Assembly: GCA_019114265.1 (NCBI GenBank)
Contig: DXFV01000029.1
Coordinates: 66,233 to 130,232, forward strand
From: Anaerofilum faecale
GTDB taxonomy: Bacteria > Bacillota > Clostridia > Oscillospirales > Ruminococcaceae
Direction: 5' to 3'
Length of the DNA: 64,000 bases
Under the pieces are notes generated by a model. That model was not told the DNA's origin and made no database searches. It saw only the letters and a list, made by a program, of their open reading frames with translations. Below are positions 32,644 through 41,158 of the stretch, piece after piece (position 1 is the first letter of the stretch; each line of letters opens with the position of its first letter). A program made the position numbers and the translations under genes.

Positions 32644-33558
32644 TCAGCAGGCCGGTGGATTGGCCGGGGACAGTGGAAGCAGACTGTGCAGTGCATACCG
32701 CAGCTCGGCGGCTGACTGAAACCGTCGGTGCGGGAGCGTGTGCAGCCCGCGATTCAGCAGCAATGCTGTGCCGGTGCGTGCCGCGGCGCTGGATGGCAGT
32801 GCCTCCAATGCCCGCAGCAGCGAGCGGTACAGACTGCGGCTCAGCAGTTCATCCTGCCGCAGGGAACGGCCCAGAAGCAGCGCGAACAGTACCGCACAAC
32901 AGCTGAACAGGTCGGCTGCCGTGCCCACATCGGCCAGATTGCACAGGCGTACTTCCGGCGCTGCGTAGGGGTTGGAGATATCGCTTCCGACCTCTTCGCA
33001 TAGATGCGTATCCCACAGACAGTCGTGATCCAGAAAGAGCTGCCTGCCGGACAACAGATAAATGCGTTGGGGGGCGATGCCCAGATGCAGCAGTCCCTGC
33101 TGGTGGAGTAACTCCACTGCATCCAGCAGCTGCTCCATCAGCGGCAGGGTCATGGAGGGCGGCAATGCACCCTGCTCCAGAACGGTTTGCAGACAAACCG
33201 CCTTGGGAAAACGGCGCACCACATAGCTGGTGCCATATGCATCAAGAATCCGGCTGTCCCCGCCATACAAGTGCAGCAGAGCCGCTTCTGCCTTTTGTCC
33301 GGCGGCGAATGCTCTGCGTGCGCGGAGCATCGCAGTCCGGCCTTTGTCGGTGATAAACAGGAGATCGTCTGCGCCTCGCCTGACGCCGTCTGTACAGGGG
33401 AATAATTCCCGAATCAGTATATCTTCCCAGATACTGCTGCCCTCTGCTGCGGCCTCATATACAATCACGCTCCCTTTTATGGCGGCTGATTTCAGCTGAT
33501 AATCAATCCCGTCCAGCAAAAGCGTATTTCCCACAGCCCGCGCTGTGCGCTGGTCCAT
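32644..33558 (-). CDS. pseudokinase (degenerate Ser/Thr protein kinase-like)
   Basis: A 304-aa protein clearly paralogous to the kinase domain of the NACHT protein encoded upstream: both open M-x-DQR-x-ARA-x-G and share GLHTLP-x-RR-x-QS near the end. The catalytic residues are lost. The VAIK lysine is Arg50 (LIRELFP, against LIKELFP), HLD is HLG (Gly160), the following Asn is Arg165 and DFG/DFN is DHD (177-179). It is therefore probably an allosteric partner or decoy, not an enzyme. ATG 33558 has GGAGG nine bases upstream; ATG 33561 is nearly as good. There is no transmembrane segment, so it should be cytoplasmic. Confidence 0.82.
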   Translation of the reverse strand: MDQRTARAVGNTLLLDGIDYQLKSAAIKGSVIVYEAAAEGSSIWEDILIRELFPCTDGVRRGADDLLFITDKGRTAMLRARRAFAAGQKAEAALLHLYGGDSRILDAYGTSYVVRRFPKAVCLQTVLEQGALPPSMTLPLMEQLLDAVELLHQQGLLHLGIAPQRIYLLSGRQLFLDHDCLWDTHLCEEVGSDISNPYAAPEVRLCNLADVGTAADLFSCCAVLFALLLGRSLRQDELLSRSLYRSLLRALEALPSSAAARTGTALLLNRGLHTLPHRRFQSAAELRYALHSLLPLSPANPPAC

Positions 33559-33650
33559 CATGGTCCACCTCCATCGCCGGGAAACCCGGCTTGTTTCGAT
33601 AGACACACTATACCAGAGAGGCGCGGCGTTTTCCGCAAGTAATTTCCGGT

Positions 33651-34625
33651 TTATGGTGTATCGGCAGCGTTGAGCTGTTCGTATTCTTCCGCAATGGTCT
33701 CCAGTTCTTTTTTCAGCGCAGCCAGACGCTCTGTGTCGCCATTTTGTTTGGCAGTGACAATCTCAACGTTCAGTGCTTCCAAGCGCTCGCTGATGTCCCA
33801 TAGCCGCACCAGTTTTTCCTCCAGACGGCGATTTTCCTCCACCAGCTCAAGCAGCGCCGCATAGTTCTGCTCGAGCTGGTACAGTTCGGTCTGCTGGTTT
33901 CCCACATGCGCAGTTGTAAGGTCCACCACCGCCTCCACGCCGTCCAGACACAGCATTGCCCGCTGTTCGGTCTCGCTTTTCTCGTCATACCATACCGCAT
34001 CGGCGGGATAGTAGCAGGTGAGATGTTCCGTGACGGTTTTGTCCAGATACGTGTGTTCCGCAGCCTGTGCGTCGGTAAACCAGTAGTTGTAGCAGCCGTA
34101 GTAATAATATCCCCGCAGACTGTCCAGCTCGGCCTGATCCGCAGCGAGGAAAAAGCGAAGGTTCTCCGCTGCATGCGGATCTCCGGGTGCATTTTCCAGA
34201 TAGAAAAGAAGGGTGGAAAGGCGGGATTGATGGGTTTGCAGCTCATTGACACGGCCGTTGATAAACAACTCGTATTCAGCGGGCGAGATCCCCACCGCGC
34301 GCAGCTGTTCGGTCAGCGAGTCATCCGGCACAGCTTCTTCTGTCTGGTCCAGTTCGGTCTGCACGGCGTCCAGTGTCTGCGAGAGCGAGGTCTGCGCTTC
34401 GTTGTGGGAAAGTTCACCGTCCAGATATTCCTGCACGGCTTGCAATGCCTGTTCGTACCGCGCTCCGTCTGCATCCAGAGCGAGAAAATGCTGTGAAAAA
34501 TCCCCGGTTACATAATAAAAATCTTCCGAAATATCCTCCGCCTGCCAGGGTGTTGCCGCATCCTGCGCGCCGCAGCCAGCAAGCACGGCCAGCAAAGCGG
34601 CTGCCAAAGCGCAGAGCTTCTTCAT
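33651..34625 (-). CDS. coiled-coil lipoprotein of unknown function
   Basis: A 324-aa protein starting MKKLCALAAALLAVLAGCG, a lipoprotein signal with the lipidated Cys18. The mature part is helical and Glu/Gln-rich, with likely coiled coils at the C-terminus (about residues 250-320, ELVEENRRLEEKLVRLWDIS onward). An aromatic segment RGYYYYGCYNYWF lies in the middle. No known domain was recognised. Its start overlaps the stop of the kinase-NACHT gene (ATGATGA), so the two are translated together. A role as the extracellular partner of that membrane protein's C-terminal region is a reasonable inference. Confidence 0.8.
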   Translation of the reverse strand: MKKLCALAAALLAVLAGCGAQDAATPWQAEDISEDFYYVTGDFSQHFLALDADGARYEQALQAVQEYLDGELSHNEAQTSLSQTLDAVQTELDQTEEAVPDDSLTEQLRAVGISPAEYELFINGRVNELQTHQSRLSTLLFYLENAPGDPHAAENLRFFLAADQAELDSLRGYYYYGCYNYWFTDAQAAEHTYLDKTVTEHLTCYYPADAVWYDEKSETEQRAMLCLDGVEAVVDLTTAHVGNQQTELYQLEQNYAALLELVEENRRLEEKLVRLWDISERLEALNVEIVTAKQNGDTERLAALKKELETIAEEYEQLNAADTP

Positions 34626-37546
34626 CATTCGATCCTCCTGTTCTGTTCGTCCGGCCAAAGGATGGAAAACCCCTGTAAAGTCATCTCGCGCTGTGCGTCC
34701 TTCACAGTCTCCAGCGCACGCAAGGTGCCGTCTGCCAGACGGTCGGGTTCCACGCTGCCGGGTCCATCGTAAAATCCTTCCAGCGCTTCCATGTAGGTCA
34801 TCGCTTTCAGAATCTCGCCCTGCTGCTCAGGTGTCATCTCAGACAGCAGGGAGGCCAGCAAAAAGGAAACATAGCGCGTTTCGGCTTCCAGATAGGTCCT
34901 GTGGGCGTTCACCACCCGCTCGCGCTTGTCGCGGGTATTGTACAGACTGTCGGATGTGCAGAGCGCCTGCTCCAAATGCGACAGAGCGGCCTCGGATATG
35001 GCCTCCATTGCTGCACAGCGTTCCAGCAGACGGGACAGGGTCTGGGGGGGAAACAGCTCTTTTTTCTCCGCGATCTGTTCCAGCGTTTCAGAGACCGCGC
35101 TGTCGGGACGGGGCGCATAGAGCGCAGATAAAAACTGCCGCTTTTGTTCCAGCAGCCCCTGCAGCTGTTCTCGGGCCAGAGGGTCACGGTTGTCAAGGAT
35201 ATCACTGAGCGCCGCACGTTCCAGCAGTTCGGTCTGTGCGGAGACACGATTGCTCCATGTACTCAAAGAGGCGTTCAGCGCCGACAGTGCGTCGTAGATA
35301 CAGGCGCTTTCAGCGGCAGTGTAAGAGAAGTGATTGAGAGAAGAGTGGATCATTCCGGCGCCTGCCACTCCCAGAAGAATGGCCGCTGCTGCGATCACAG
35401 CAATCCTTCTGCGCCAGAGCATGAAGATATTTTTAGCCGCCAAATGCCGGTTTTCTTCAGCCTGCTGCACCAGAACGGGCAGAAAATCATCGTGGAAAAG
35501 AGCGATCTGGCCCTGTGCAGTATCGGCAAGCAGTCCAAAACGGTCAATCAGGCGTTCGCGAACAGCCAGATCAAACCATTCGTCCGCTCTGGCAATCCCC
35601 TCCAGCATCCGTCTTGACTTTCCCAAATATTCCGAAAAGGCGGTTCCGAACCGGCGGCCTCGCAGTGCACGGAAACTTTTCTCCGCCAAGCGGCGTACGC
35701 TCGCCACGGAAAGAATGGTCCTTCCCTGCCGGTGCATTTCCCACGCGACCTGCGGCAAAAAGTGACGCAGCAGATAACGATTGATGAGCTGGCTGTTCTG
35801 GTCGCCGCTGTCTTCGCGAAGCGTCTGCAAATAGAAATGCTGCAGATACAGAGCAAGCAGCGCTTGCTGTGTTTCGGGTGTGGAATTGTCTGTCGGTTCT
35901 GCACTTTCCAGATAGAGAAACAGCAGCATGGGCGTGGTAAGCAGCTGCCGAAGCCTTTGACTTTCAGGCGGCGCAAGCCCCCGTGCAGTAAACTGGCTGT
36001 CTATCTGCTGTGCTTGCAGAGGGGAAAGGGACAGCGACACAAAGTCCCGCAGAGCATATTCCATTACAGCGTCTGTGCGGTCGGTCAGCAGAAGCCCCAC
36101 ACCCTTGCACCGGCATAATTCTTCGATCTCGGCAAGCAGCATTTTCCGCTGTGTCCCAGCTTCGTTCAAACCGTCCAGCAGCAGCACAACCGACGCCTGT
36201 CCCTTGCTGTCGGTCTGGTCGAACAGTACATGCAGACTGTGGAGGGCGTCGTGATACTGCGGATGTTCGGGCGGAAAGCGCAGCAGCTGCAAGAGAGTGC
36301 GGCGCAGAAAAAAGGTATCGTTGCTGCACGCCTGATACCCTCGCAGAGAAAGATACACAAACACGGGTTCTGCTGCATGGTATCGGGCGGTGCATCGCCC
36401 GCACAGTTCCAGCAGTAAGCGCGTCTTTCCCATGCCGCCGGCGCCGGTCAGCAGAAACTTTCCTCCGTGCGCCAGTTCCTGTGTGAGCTGTTCCCGGCAC
36501 AGACTTTGCTGCCCGCGCTGCACCGGCTGCTCCAGATAGCTCCAGCTGGACCGCTGCTTTTTCTGTTCGCCGGCAGCGGCTTCCCACAAAGCGCTTTTGG
36601 TAACGCCAAAACCATCCAGCCGCGCCAGAAGCTCTGCCACTGCCTGTTGCAGCTCTGCGGTGCTTTGGTATCTTCTGCGCGGCAGGGTGTGAAGGCCTTT
36701 CAACAGGATTTCCGCTGCTTTTGCTGCGGCCGTCTGGGGGATTTCAGCAAGGCAGGGCAAAGCCTTGGCCAAGCCGCGGCGAAGCCCGTCCCGGCTTTCC
36801 TCCTCCAACAGCCGCCGCCCGGACAGCATATGAAAAAACACGGCACAGCAGGCGTAGAGGTCTGTGGCCGGTCCGATTTCACCGCTCTGCTGCAGCAGCA
36901 CCTCAGGGGCAGAATACCCCTCCTTGCGGCTGAAAGCAAATTCCTCGGGCGGGTTGCGTGTATCCCACACGCTGTTAAAATCAATCAGCAGCACCTGTTC
37001 CGGCAGCAGCAGGATATTGTCGGGGCTGATGTCCAGATGCAGCAGACCGTGCCGATGAAAACATTCCAGAGCGTGCAGCAATTTGCTGAGGACCCTGGCG
37101 GATTCCCGCACAGAGAGATTCTGCCGTGTTTCCAGCCTTTGCAGCAGGTTCTCACCGCCGTGTACCGACAGCACGGAATAATAGGTGCCGTGCGCTTCGT
37201 AGGAATTCAGATTTCCGGAAATAGAGGCGGGAATCTGCCGCAGAAGGTCCAGATTTACCTGGTTGCCCATACGGAAGCGCCGCTGTGCCTCCAGCATGAT
37301 GTCGCGCGCCGCGTCGGTGCAGACGATATCCCCGTTTTGGTCGCGGTCGATGCCTCCCCAGGCACTGAAGGGAAACAGTTCCTTGATCAGTACCTGGTGC
37401 AGAGAATCGCGGTTGAGTGAGTCAGTATAGGTGGCGCGGTATACGATGGCACTGCTGCCGCATCCCTCCACGCCGTCCAGCCGGTAACAGATGCCTCCCA
37501 GAACCAGTTCGCTGCCGATTGCTCTTGCTTTTCGTTGATCTTCCAT
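34625..37546 (-). CDS. Ser/Thr kinase-NACHT NTPase-transmembrane protein
   Basis: A 973-aa multidomain protein. Residues 1-310 form a protein kinase with intact motifs: Gly-rich GCGSSAIVYR, VAIK-type Lys55 (LIKELFP), catalytic HLDISPDN (Asp172, Asn177) and metal-binding DFN (189-191). Residues 345-700 form a NACHT/STAND-type NTPase: Walker A GAGGMGKT (368-375), Walker B VVLLLDGLNEAG (Asp458), a sensor-like LLLTDRTD, and LFHDDFLPVL typical of the NACHT end. A single transmembrane helix (714-733, preceded by WRRR) leads to a 240-aa helical tail predicted outside the cell. Such a kinase-NACHT-membrane arrangement looks like a signal receptor. It is the second gene of the island operon. Confidence 0.85.
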   Translation of the reverse strand: MEDQRKARAIGSELVLGGICYRLDGVEGCGSSAIVYRATYTDSLNRDSLHQVLIKELFPFSAWGGIDRDQNGDIVCTDAARDIMLEAQRRFRMGNQVNLDLLRQIPASISGNLNSYEAHGTYYSVLSVHGGENLLQRLETRQNLSVRESARVLSKLLHALECFHRHGLLHLDISPDNILLLPEQVLLIDFNSVWDTRNPPEEFAFSRKEGYSAPEVLLQQSGEIGPATDLYACCAVFFHMLSGRRLLEEESRDGLRRGLAKALPCLAEIPQTAAAKAAEILLKGLHTLPRRRYQSTAELQQAVAELLARLDGFGVTKSALWEAAAGEQKKQRSSWSYLEQPVQRGQQSLCREQLTQELAHGGKFLLTGAGGMGKTRLLLELCGRCTARYHAAEPVFVYLSLRGYQACSNDTFFLRRTLLQLLRFPPEHPQYHDALHSLHVLFDQTDSKGQASVVLLLDGLNEAGTQRKMLLAEIEELCRCKGVGLLLTDRTDAVMEYALRDFVSLSLSPLQAQQIDSQFTARGLAPPESQRLRQLLTTPMLLFLYLESAEPTDNSTPETQQALLALYLQHFYLQTLREDSGDQNSQLINRYLLRHFLPQVAWEMHRQGRTILSVASVRRLAEKSFRALRGRRFGTAFSEYLGKSRRMLEGIARADEWFDLAVRERLIDRFGLLADTAQGQIALFHDDFLPVLVQQAEENRHLAAKNIFMLWRRRIAVIAAAAILLGVAGAGMIHSSLNHFSYTAAESACIYDALSALNASLSTWSNRVSAQTELLERAALSDILDNRDPLAREQLQGLLEQKRQFLSALYAPRPDSAVSETLEQIAEKKELFPPQTLSRLLERCAAMEAISEAALSHLEQALCTSDSLYNTRDKRERVVNAHRTYLEAETRYVSFLLASLLSEMTPEQQGEILKAMTYMEALEGFYDGPGSVEPDRLADGTLRALETVKDAQREMTLQGFSILWPDEQNRRIE

Positions 37547-37585
37547 ATCTCCTCCGCACAGACCGGCGGTTTTCTGTCGGTCCTT

Positions 37586-38899
37586 TTACTGGGGGTCGGC
37601 GGTTTCCTCGGCGAACAGCGCCCGCAGAGCACAGCTGAATTTGTCGCTGAGAAATTCTCCCTCATAGGTTGCCGCCAGTGCGTACAGCACCAGACAGTCA
37701 AAGGGACTGCCGGGGTCCAACTGATTCATGCCATAGGTCACCAGAAAAAGATTGATTTTGCTCAGCACGATCTCCAGCTGGTCGCGGGGAGATTCATCCT
37801 CCTGCGGCAAAAACCAGGCAGCATCTTCTTCGGACTGGTCGCTGTACTGAAGATCGTCCGAAAAAAGAAAATCCTCTGTGATCAAAAACAGCAGCAGCAG
37901 CGCTTTGCGGCTCACATCAATTTTGCGCGCTTTCATTTTTTGCAGCTCCGATGTGCTCGGCCAGTTTTTTTTCACGGCCTTTTGCAGATAATCGTATCCG
38001 GCGGTTTTTTTATCCACGGGCACGTGCATGCGAAAATAGGTTTGGGCGATCTTGTCCAGAGAGTAGAACGCATCCTCCTGCGATGGGTATACGATGGAGT
38101 CGTCTGGCTCCTGCAGCACCAGAAGCAGCCGCCAGAATTTTTCGTAGGCGCTTTCATGGATGACTCCCAGGTCGGCGCTGTGCTGCAAAAAGAAGCTGCG
38201 CAGCTGCTCGACGGTGGTCACTTTTTCAAACTGGTGCGCCACCCGCTGTGTGTAAAAGCTGGGCGGGTCGTCCAACTCTGTCACACCCAGATACGGCTCT
38301 GCTTCCAGCCCGCGTTTTTCGCGCTGCTGCTGTATGCGATGTGCCTCGGCGCGTGTTTCGTGATGTATTTTTTCCTTCTTTTTCCAGCGAGCAATCCGCT
38401 CGGCCTCGGCAGCCTCCACAATCGGACCATAAATTTCTGCCATTTCCCGGTCAAGAGCTACGGCCTCCGGGTAGCTGCGCGCGGTCCGCAGAGCAAACGC
38501 ATACACCAGCTCCTTGGGGCTGCGATAGTGGATGCCGGTTTCCGCTGTGCTGGCCAGTACCCAGCTTGCCTGTGCCTCGGTCAGACCCAGTGCAAAGCAG
38601 ATCTTGAAAATCTGTTCCCGGTTCTGCGGCACCACATTGCCGCGCAGCCAGTTGGAGATGTTCTTCCGCAAAGCGTCCATCTCTTTTTTGTCGGGCGGCT
38701 CAGCCGAAAAAGAGCAAAGCTGGGTGCGCAGCCGTTCCGCCAGATCTTCGCCCGGATACACCGAGCGCAGAACATCAGTGAAGGAGCGGTAAAGCGCGCC
38801 TTCCTCCAAAAAATCGATCATTTCAGACGGCGTCATCGCACGATTGCGAATCTGGTCCAGATTGCTTTTTGAGATGCTTGTCCTGTACTGCCCCAGCAT
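37586..38899 (-). CDS. hypothetical protein, helical, with HTH-like segment
   Basis: A 437-aa protein with no family I recognise. It is mainly helical. Residues about 70-120 (ISNWLRGNVVPQNREQIFKI and the following ALGLTEAQASWVLA) look like an XRE-type helix-turn-helix: the asparagine-tryptophan-loop pattern recalls xenogeneic element regulators that read a fixed schedule. A strongly charged stretch, RWKKKEKIHHETRAEAHR, follows at about 183-200. No transmembrane segment or signal peptide is visible. GGAGG lies seven bases before the ATG and a promoter lies just upstream, so it leads the island operon. A regulatory or adaptor role toward the kinase-NACHT protein is plausible but unproven. Confidence 0.8.
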   Translation of the reverse strand: MLGQYRTSISKSNLDQIRNRAMTPSEMIDFLEEGALYRSFTDVLRSVYPGEDLAERLRTQLCSFSAEPPDKKEMDALRKNISNWLRGNVVPQNREQIFKICFALGLTEAQASWVLASTAETGIHYRSPKELVYAFALRTARSYPEAVALDREMAEIYGPIVEAAEAERIARWKKKEKIHHETRAEAHRIQQQREKRGLEAEPYLGVTELDDPPSFYTQRVAHQFEKVTTVEQLRSFFLQHSADLGVIHESAYEKFWRLLLVLQEPDDSIVYPSQEDAFYSLDKIAQTYFRMHVPVDKKTAGYDYLQKAVKKNWPSTSELQKMKARKIDVSRKALLLLFLITEDFLFSDDLQYSDQSEEDAAWFLPQEDESPRDQLEIVLSKINLFLVTYGMNQLDPGSPFDCLVLYALAATYEGEFLSDKFSCALRALFAEETADPQ

Positions 38900-38965
38900 A
38901 ATGCTACCTCCTCACAAAAATGCACAGTATGCCCATGCCTCGCGCAAACACGAGCTTTTTCTATT

Positions 38966-38993
38966 ATTATACACAAATTTGCGCCGGAAGCAA
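38966..38993 (-). promoter_or_regulatory. promoter of the kinase-NACHT/NADAR island operon
   Basis: On the minus strand TTGCTT (38988-38993) and TATAAT (38966-38971) are 16 bases apart, 67 bases before the first gene of the operon. Confidence 0.6.
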
Positions 38994-39018
38994 CTGCACA
39001 GTGCGGGACGGCTGCTGG

Positions 39019-39708
39019 TTACTGCGCGGCGCTGCTGGTAAGCTCCTCAATCTTCTGCAGCATTACATCCATGCTGTGGTTCATGCTTTCAATGCCTGTT
39101 TTCAGAATGCCGAAAGCGTTGGAATAGACAGGATAATACTTTTTGCAGTAGGAGGCCATCGGAAGAAGAAATACAGCGGTCTCCCGGATGTACTTGCGCA
39201 TTTTGGGTACCGTAAAGGTGTACAGGGTGGAGCTGTTGTGCAGACGGTCGCTGAGCTTGATAAGCGCGGCTTTGGGATTCGCCTGGATTTTTTGAAAATA
39301 GGCAGCCAGCTGCTGGTCGTTCAAGCCGGAACACTTGGTCAGCGTTTCGATAATCTCCAGCACTTCGCGGTTCAGGCCGTACTGGTTCACCAGTTCTTCG
39401 CCCCCGCCGGGCAGTTTGTCTGCACAATCCTCCAGCACGTCGTGCAGAAGTGCCGCCGCCAGCACCACATCGTCGCAAATGCCGTAGCTGATGAGGGTAG
39501 AGCACACTTTCAGCGGATGTGAGAAATAGGGTGTGCCGTCCTTGCGGTGCTGTCCGTCGTGAAGTTTGCGCGCCAGCGAAAGCGCTACCATGGTCTGCTT
39601 GAGATCTCTGCCCACGGCAAAACCTTTGATGAACATGTAGGACTTGATATACTGCACGGTATCCTTCTCATCGAACTGTTCCTGACACATAGGGCTGTAT
39701 TCGGTCAT
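39019..39708 (-). CDS. SpoT/Mesh1-type HD-domain hydrolase (small alarmone hydrolase-like)
   Basis: A 229-aa protein with the HD metal-binding pattern of (p)ppGpp hydrolases: LARKLHDGQHRKDGTPYFSH, HPLKVCSTL, ALLHDVLEDC (the HD pair) and IKLSDRLHN, the conserved late motif. No synthetase, TGS or ACT domain is present, so it is a stand-alone hydrolase. Relatives degrade (p)ppGpp or (p)ppApp and the animal Mesh1 also attacks NADPH. It lies directly upstream of the kinase-NACHT operon on the same strand, separated by 119 bases with a new promoter. Whether it belongs to that system is uncertain. Confidence 0.85.
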   Translation of the reverse strand: MTEYSPMCQEQFDEKDTVQYIKSYMFIKGFAVGRDLKQTMVALSLARKLHDGQHRKDGTPYFSHPLKVCSTLISYGICDDVVLAAALLHDVLEDCADKLPGGGEELVNQYGLNREVLEIIETLTKCSGLNDQQLAAYFQKIQANPKAALIKLSDRLHNSSTLYTFTVPKMRKYIRETAVFLLPMASYCKKYYPVYSNAFGILKTGIESMNHSMDVMLQKIEELTSSAAQ

Positions 39709-39741
39709 TTTGCCTGCTCCTTTCCGAATTAAAGTACATAA

Positions 39742-39769
39742 ATAGTAGCACGGTATATTCCTGACACAA
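39742..39769 (-). promoter_or_regulatory. possible promoter of the HD hydrolase gene
   Basis: On the minus strand TTGTGT (39764-39769) and TACTAT (39742-39747) are 16 bases apart and lie about 35 bases before the start codon. Confidence 0.4.
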
Positions 39770-39788
39770 TAAACTTAATTCCTGCTGT

Positions 39789-39824
39789 AAAAATAAAAAG
39801 CCGTCCGTGTTTCCACGGAACGGC
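39789..39824 (-). terminator. terminator of the hem operon
   Basis: Read on the minus strand, GCCGTTCCGTG and CACGGACGGC (39800-39824) form a stem followed by TTTTTATTTTT. It lies about 50 bases past the hemL stop. Confidence 0.85.
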
Positions 39825-39874
39825 AGATAGAGCAGCTTTCAGTTGATTTTTGCTGTGTGCAGTGTGCATTCGCT

Positions 39875-41158
39875 TCACAGAACAGAAAACACCTGCTCTG
39901 TGGCGGCGACGGTGCTCTCCAGATCGGCTTCGGTGTGCGCATGGGAGAGGAACATCGCCTCAAACTGCGCGGGAGCCAGATAGATTCCCTTCGCCAGCAT
40001 CTTCTCAAAGTAAGCGGCGTACTTTTTCAGGTCGCTCTTGGCCGCGCCGGAGAAGGACTCCACGCGGTCTGGGGTGAAGAAGGGAGCCACCAGACTTCCC
40101 ACCTGGTTGATCCGCACAGCCGCACCGGTTTTGGCGGCGGCGCGGCGCATTCCCGCAGCCAGACGGTCGGCCTTTGCGGAAATGTCGGTGTAGACCTCGG
40201 GATGAGTGTTCAGATAGGTGAGCTGGGCGAGGCCTGCCGCCATCGCCACCGGATTGCCGGACAGGGTGCCCGCCTGGTACACCGGTCCGCAGGGAGCAAT
40301 CTGCTCCATCAGCTCTCGGCTGCCGCAGTACGCGCCCACCGGCATGCCGCCGCCGATGATCTTGCCGAAGGTGACGATGTCCGCCTTCACGCCGAAGTAT
40401 TCCTGCGCGCCGCCCTTTGCCAGACGGAACCCGGTGATGACCTCGTCAAAAATCAGCAGTGCGCCTTCCTTGTCGCACAGCGTGCGCAGACCCTCCAGAA
40501 ATCCGGGATTCGGTCCCACCACACCCATGTTGGCGGCAACCGGCTCCACGATCACACAGGCGATCTGGCCGGGATAACGGGCAAACAGCTCTTCCACGCT
40601 TGCCAGATCGTTGTACCGGGCGGTCAGGGTGTCCTTGGCGGTGTCGGTGGGAACACCGGCGGAGCTGGGGCGTCCGCCCTCCGCCACGGCGGAGGAACCG
40701 GCCTTCACCAGCATGGCGTCGCTGTGGCCGTGATAGCATCCCTCAAACTTGACGATCTTGTCCCGTCCGGTCGCGCCGCGCGCCAGCCGCAGAGCGGACA
40801 TCACCGCCTCGGTACCGGAGTTCACCATGCGCACCATCTCGATGTGGGGCACCATCTCGATCATCAGCTCCGCGATCTCCACCTCCCGCTGGGTGGAAGC
40901 GCCGAAGGACAGGCCGTCCTGCACAGCCTTTTCCACCGCTTCCCGGATCCGGGGATGGTTGTGGCCCAAAATCATGGGGCCCCAGGAACAGACGTAGTCG
41001 ATGTAGCGGTTGCCGTCAACGTCCCAGATGCAGGCGCCGTCGGCTTTGGCGATGAAGCGGGGGGTGAGGCCCACCGCGCGGTATGCGCGCACGGGGCTGT
41101 TCACGCCGCCGGGAAGCACTTTTTTTGCCCGTTCAAACAGGGCGGCAGACAGATCCAT
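39875..41158 (-). CDS. hemL: glutamate-1-semialdehyde 2,1-aminomutase
   Basis: A 427-aa PLP enzyme that converts glutamate-1-semialdehyde to 5-aminolevulinate. The start MDLSAALFERAKKVLPGGVNSPVRAY is canonical. PLP motifs are present: GTEAVMSALRLAR, IFDEVITGFRLA and the Schiff-base Lys in VTFGKIIGGGMPVGAY. The ATG at 41158 overlaps the hemB stop by one base (TAATG); an open frame running to 41446 lies inside hemB and is rejected. It is the last gene of the cobalamin-riboswitch-controlled tetrapyrrole operon. Confidence 0.96.
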   Translation of the reverse strand: MDLSAALFERAKKVLPGGVNSPVRAYRAVGLTPRFIAKADGACIWDVDGNRYIDYVCSWGPMILGHNHPRIREAVEKAVQDGLSFGASTQREVEIAELMIEMVPHIEMVRMVNSGTEAVMSALRLARGATGRDKIVKFEGCYHGHSDAMLVKAGSSAVAEGGRPSSAGVPTDTAKDTLTARYNDLASVEELFARYPGQIACVIVEPVAANMGVVGPNPGFLEGLRTLCDKEGALLIFDEVITGFRLAKGGAQEYFGVKADIVTFGKIIGGGMPVGAYCGSRELMEQIAPCGPVYQAGTLSGNPVAMAAGLAQLTYLNTHPEVYTDISAKADRLAAGMRRAAAKTGAAVRINQVGSLVAPFFTPDRVESFSGAAKSDLKKYAAYFEKMLAKGIYLAPAQFEAMFLSHAHTEADLESTVAATEQVFSVL

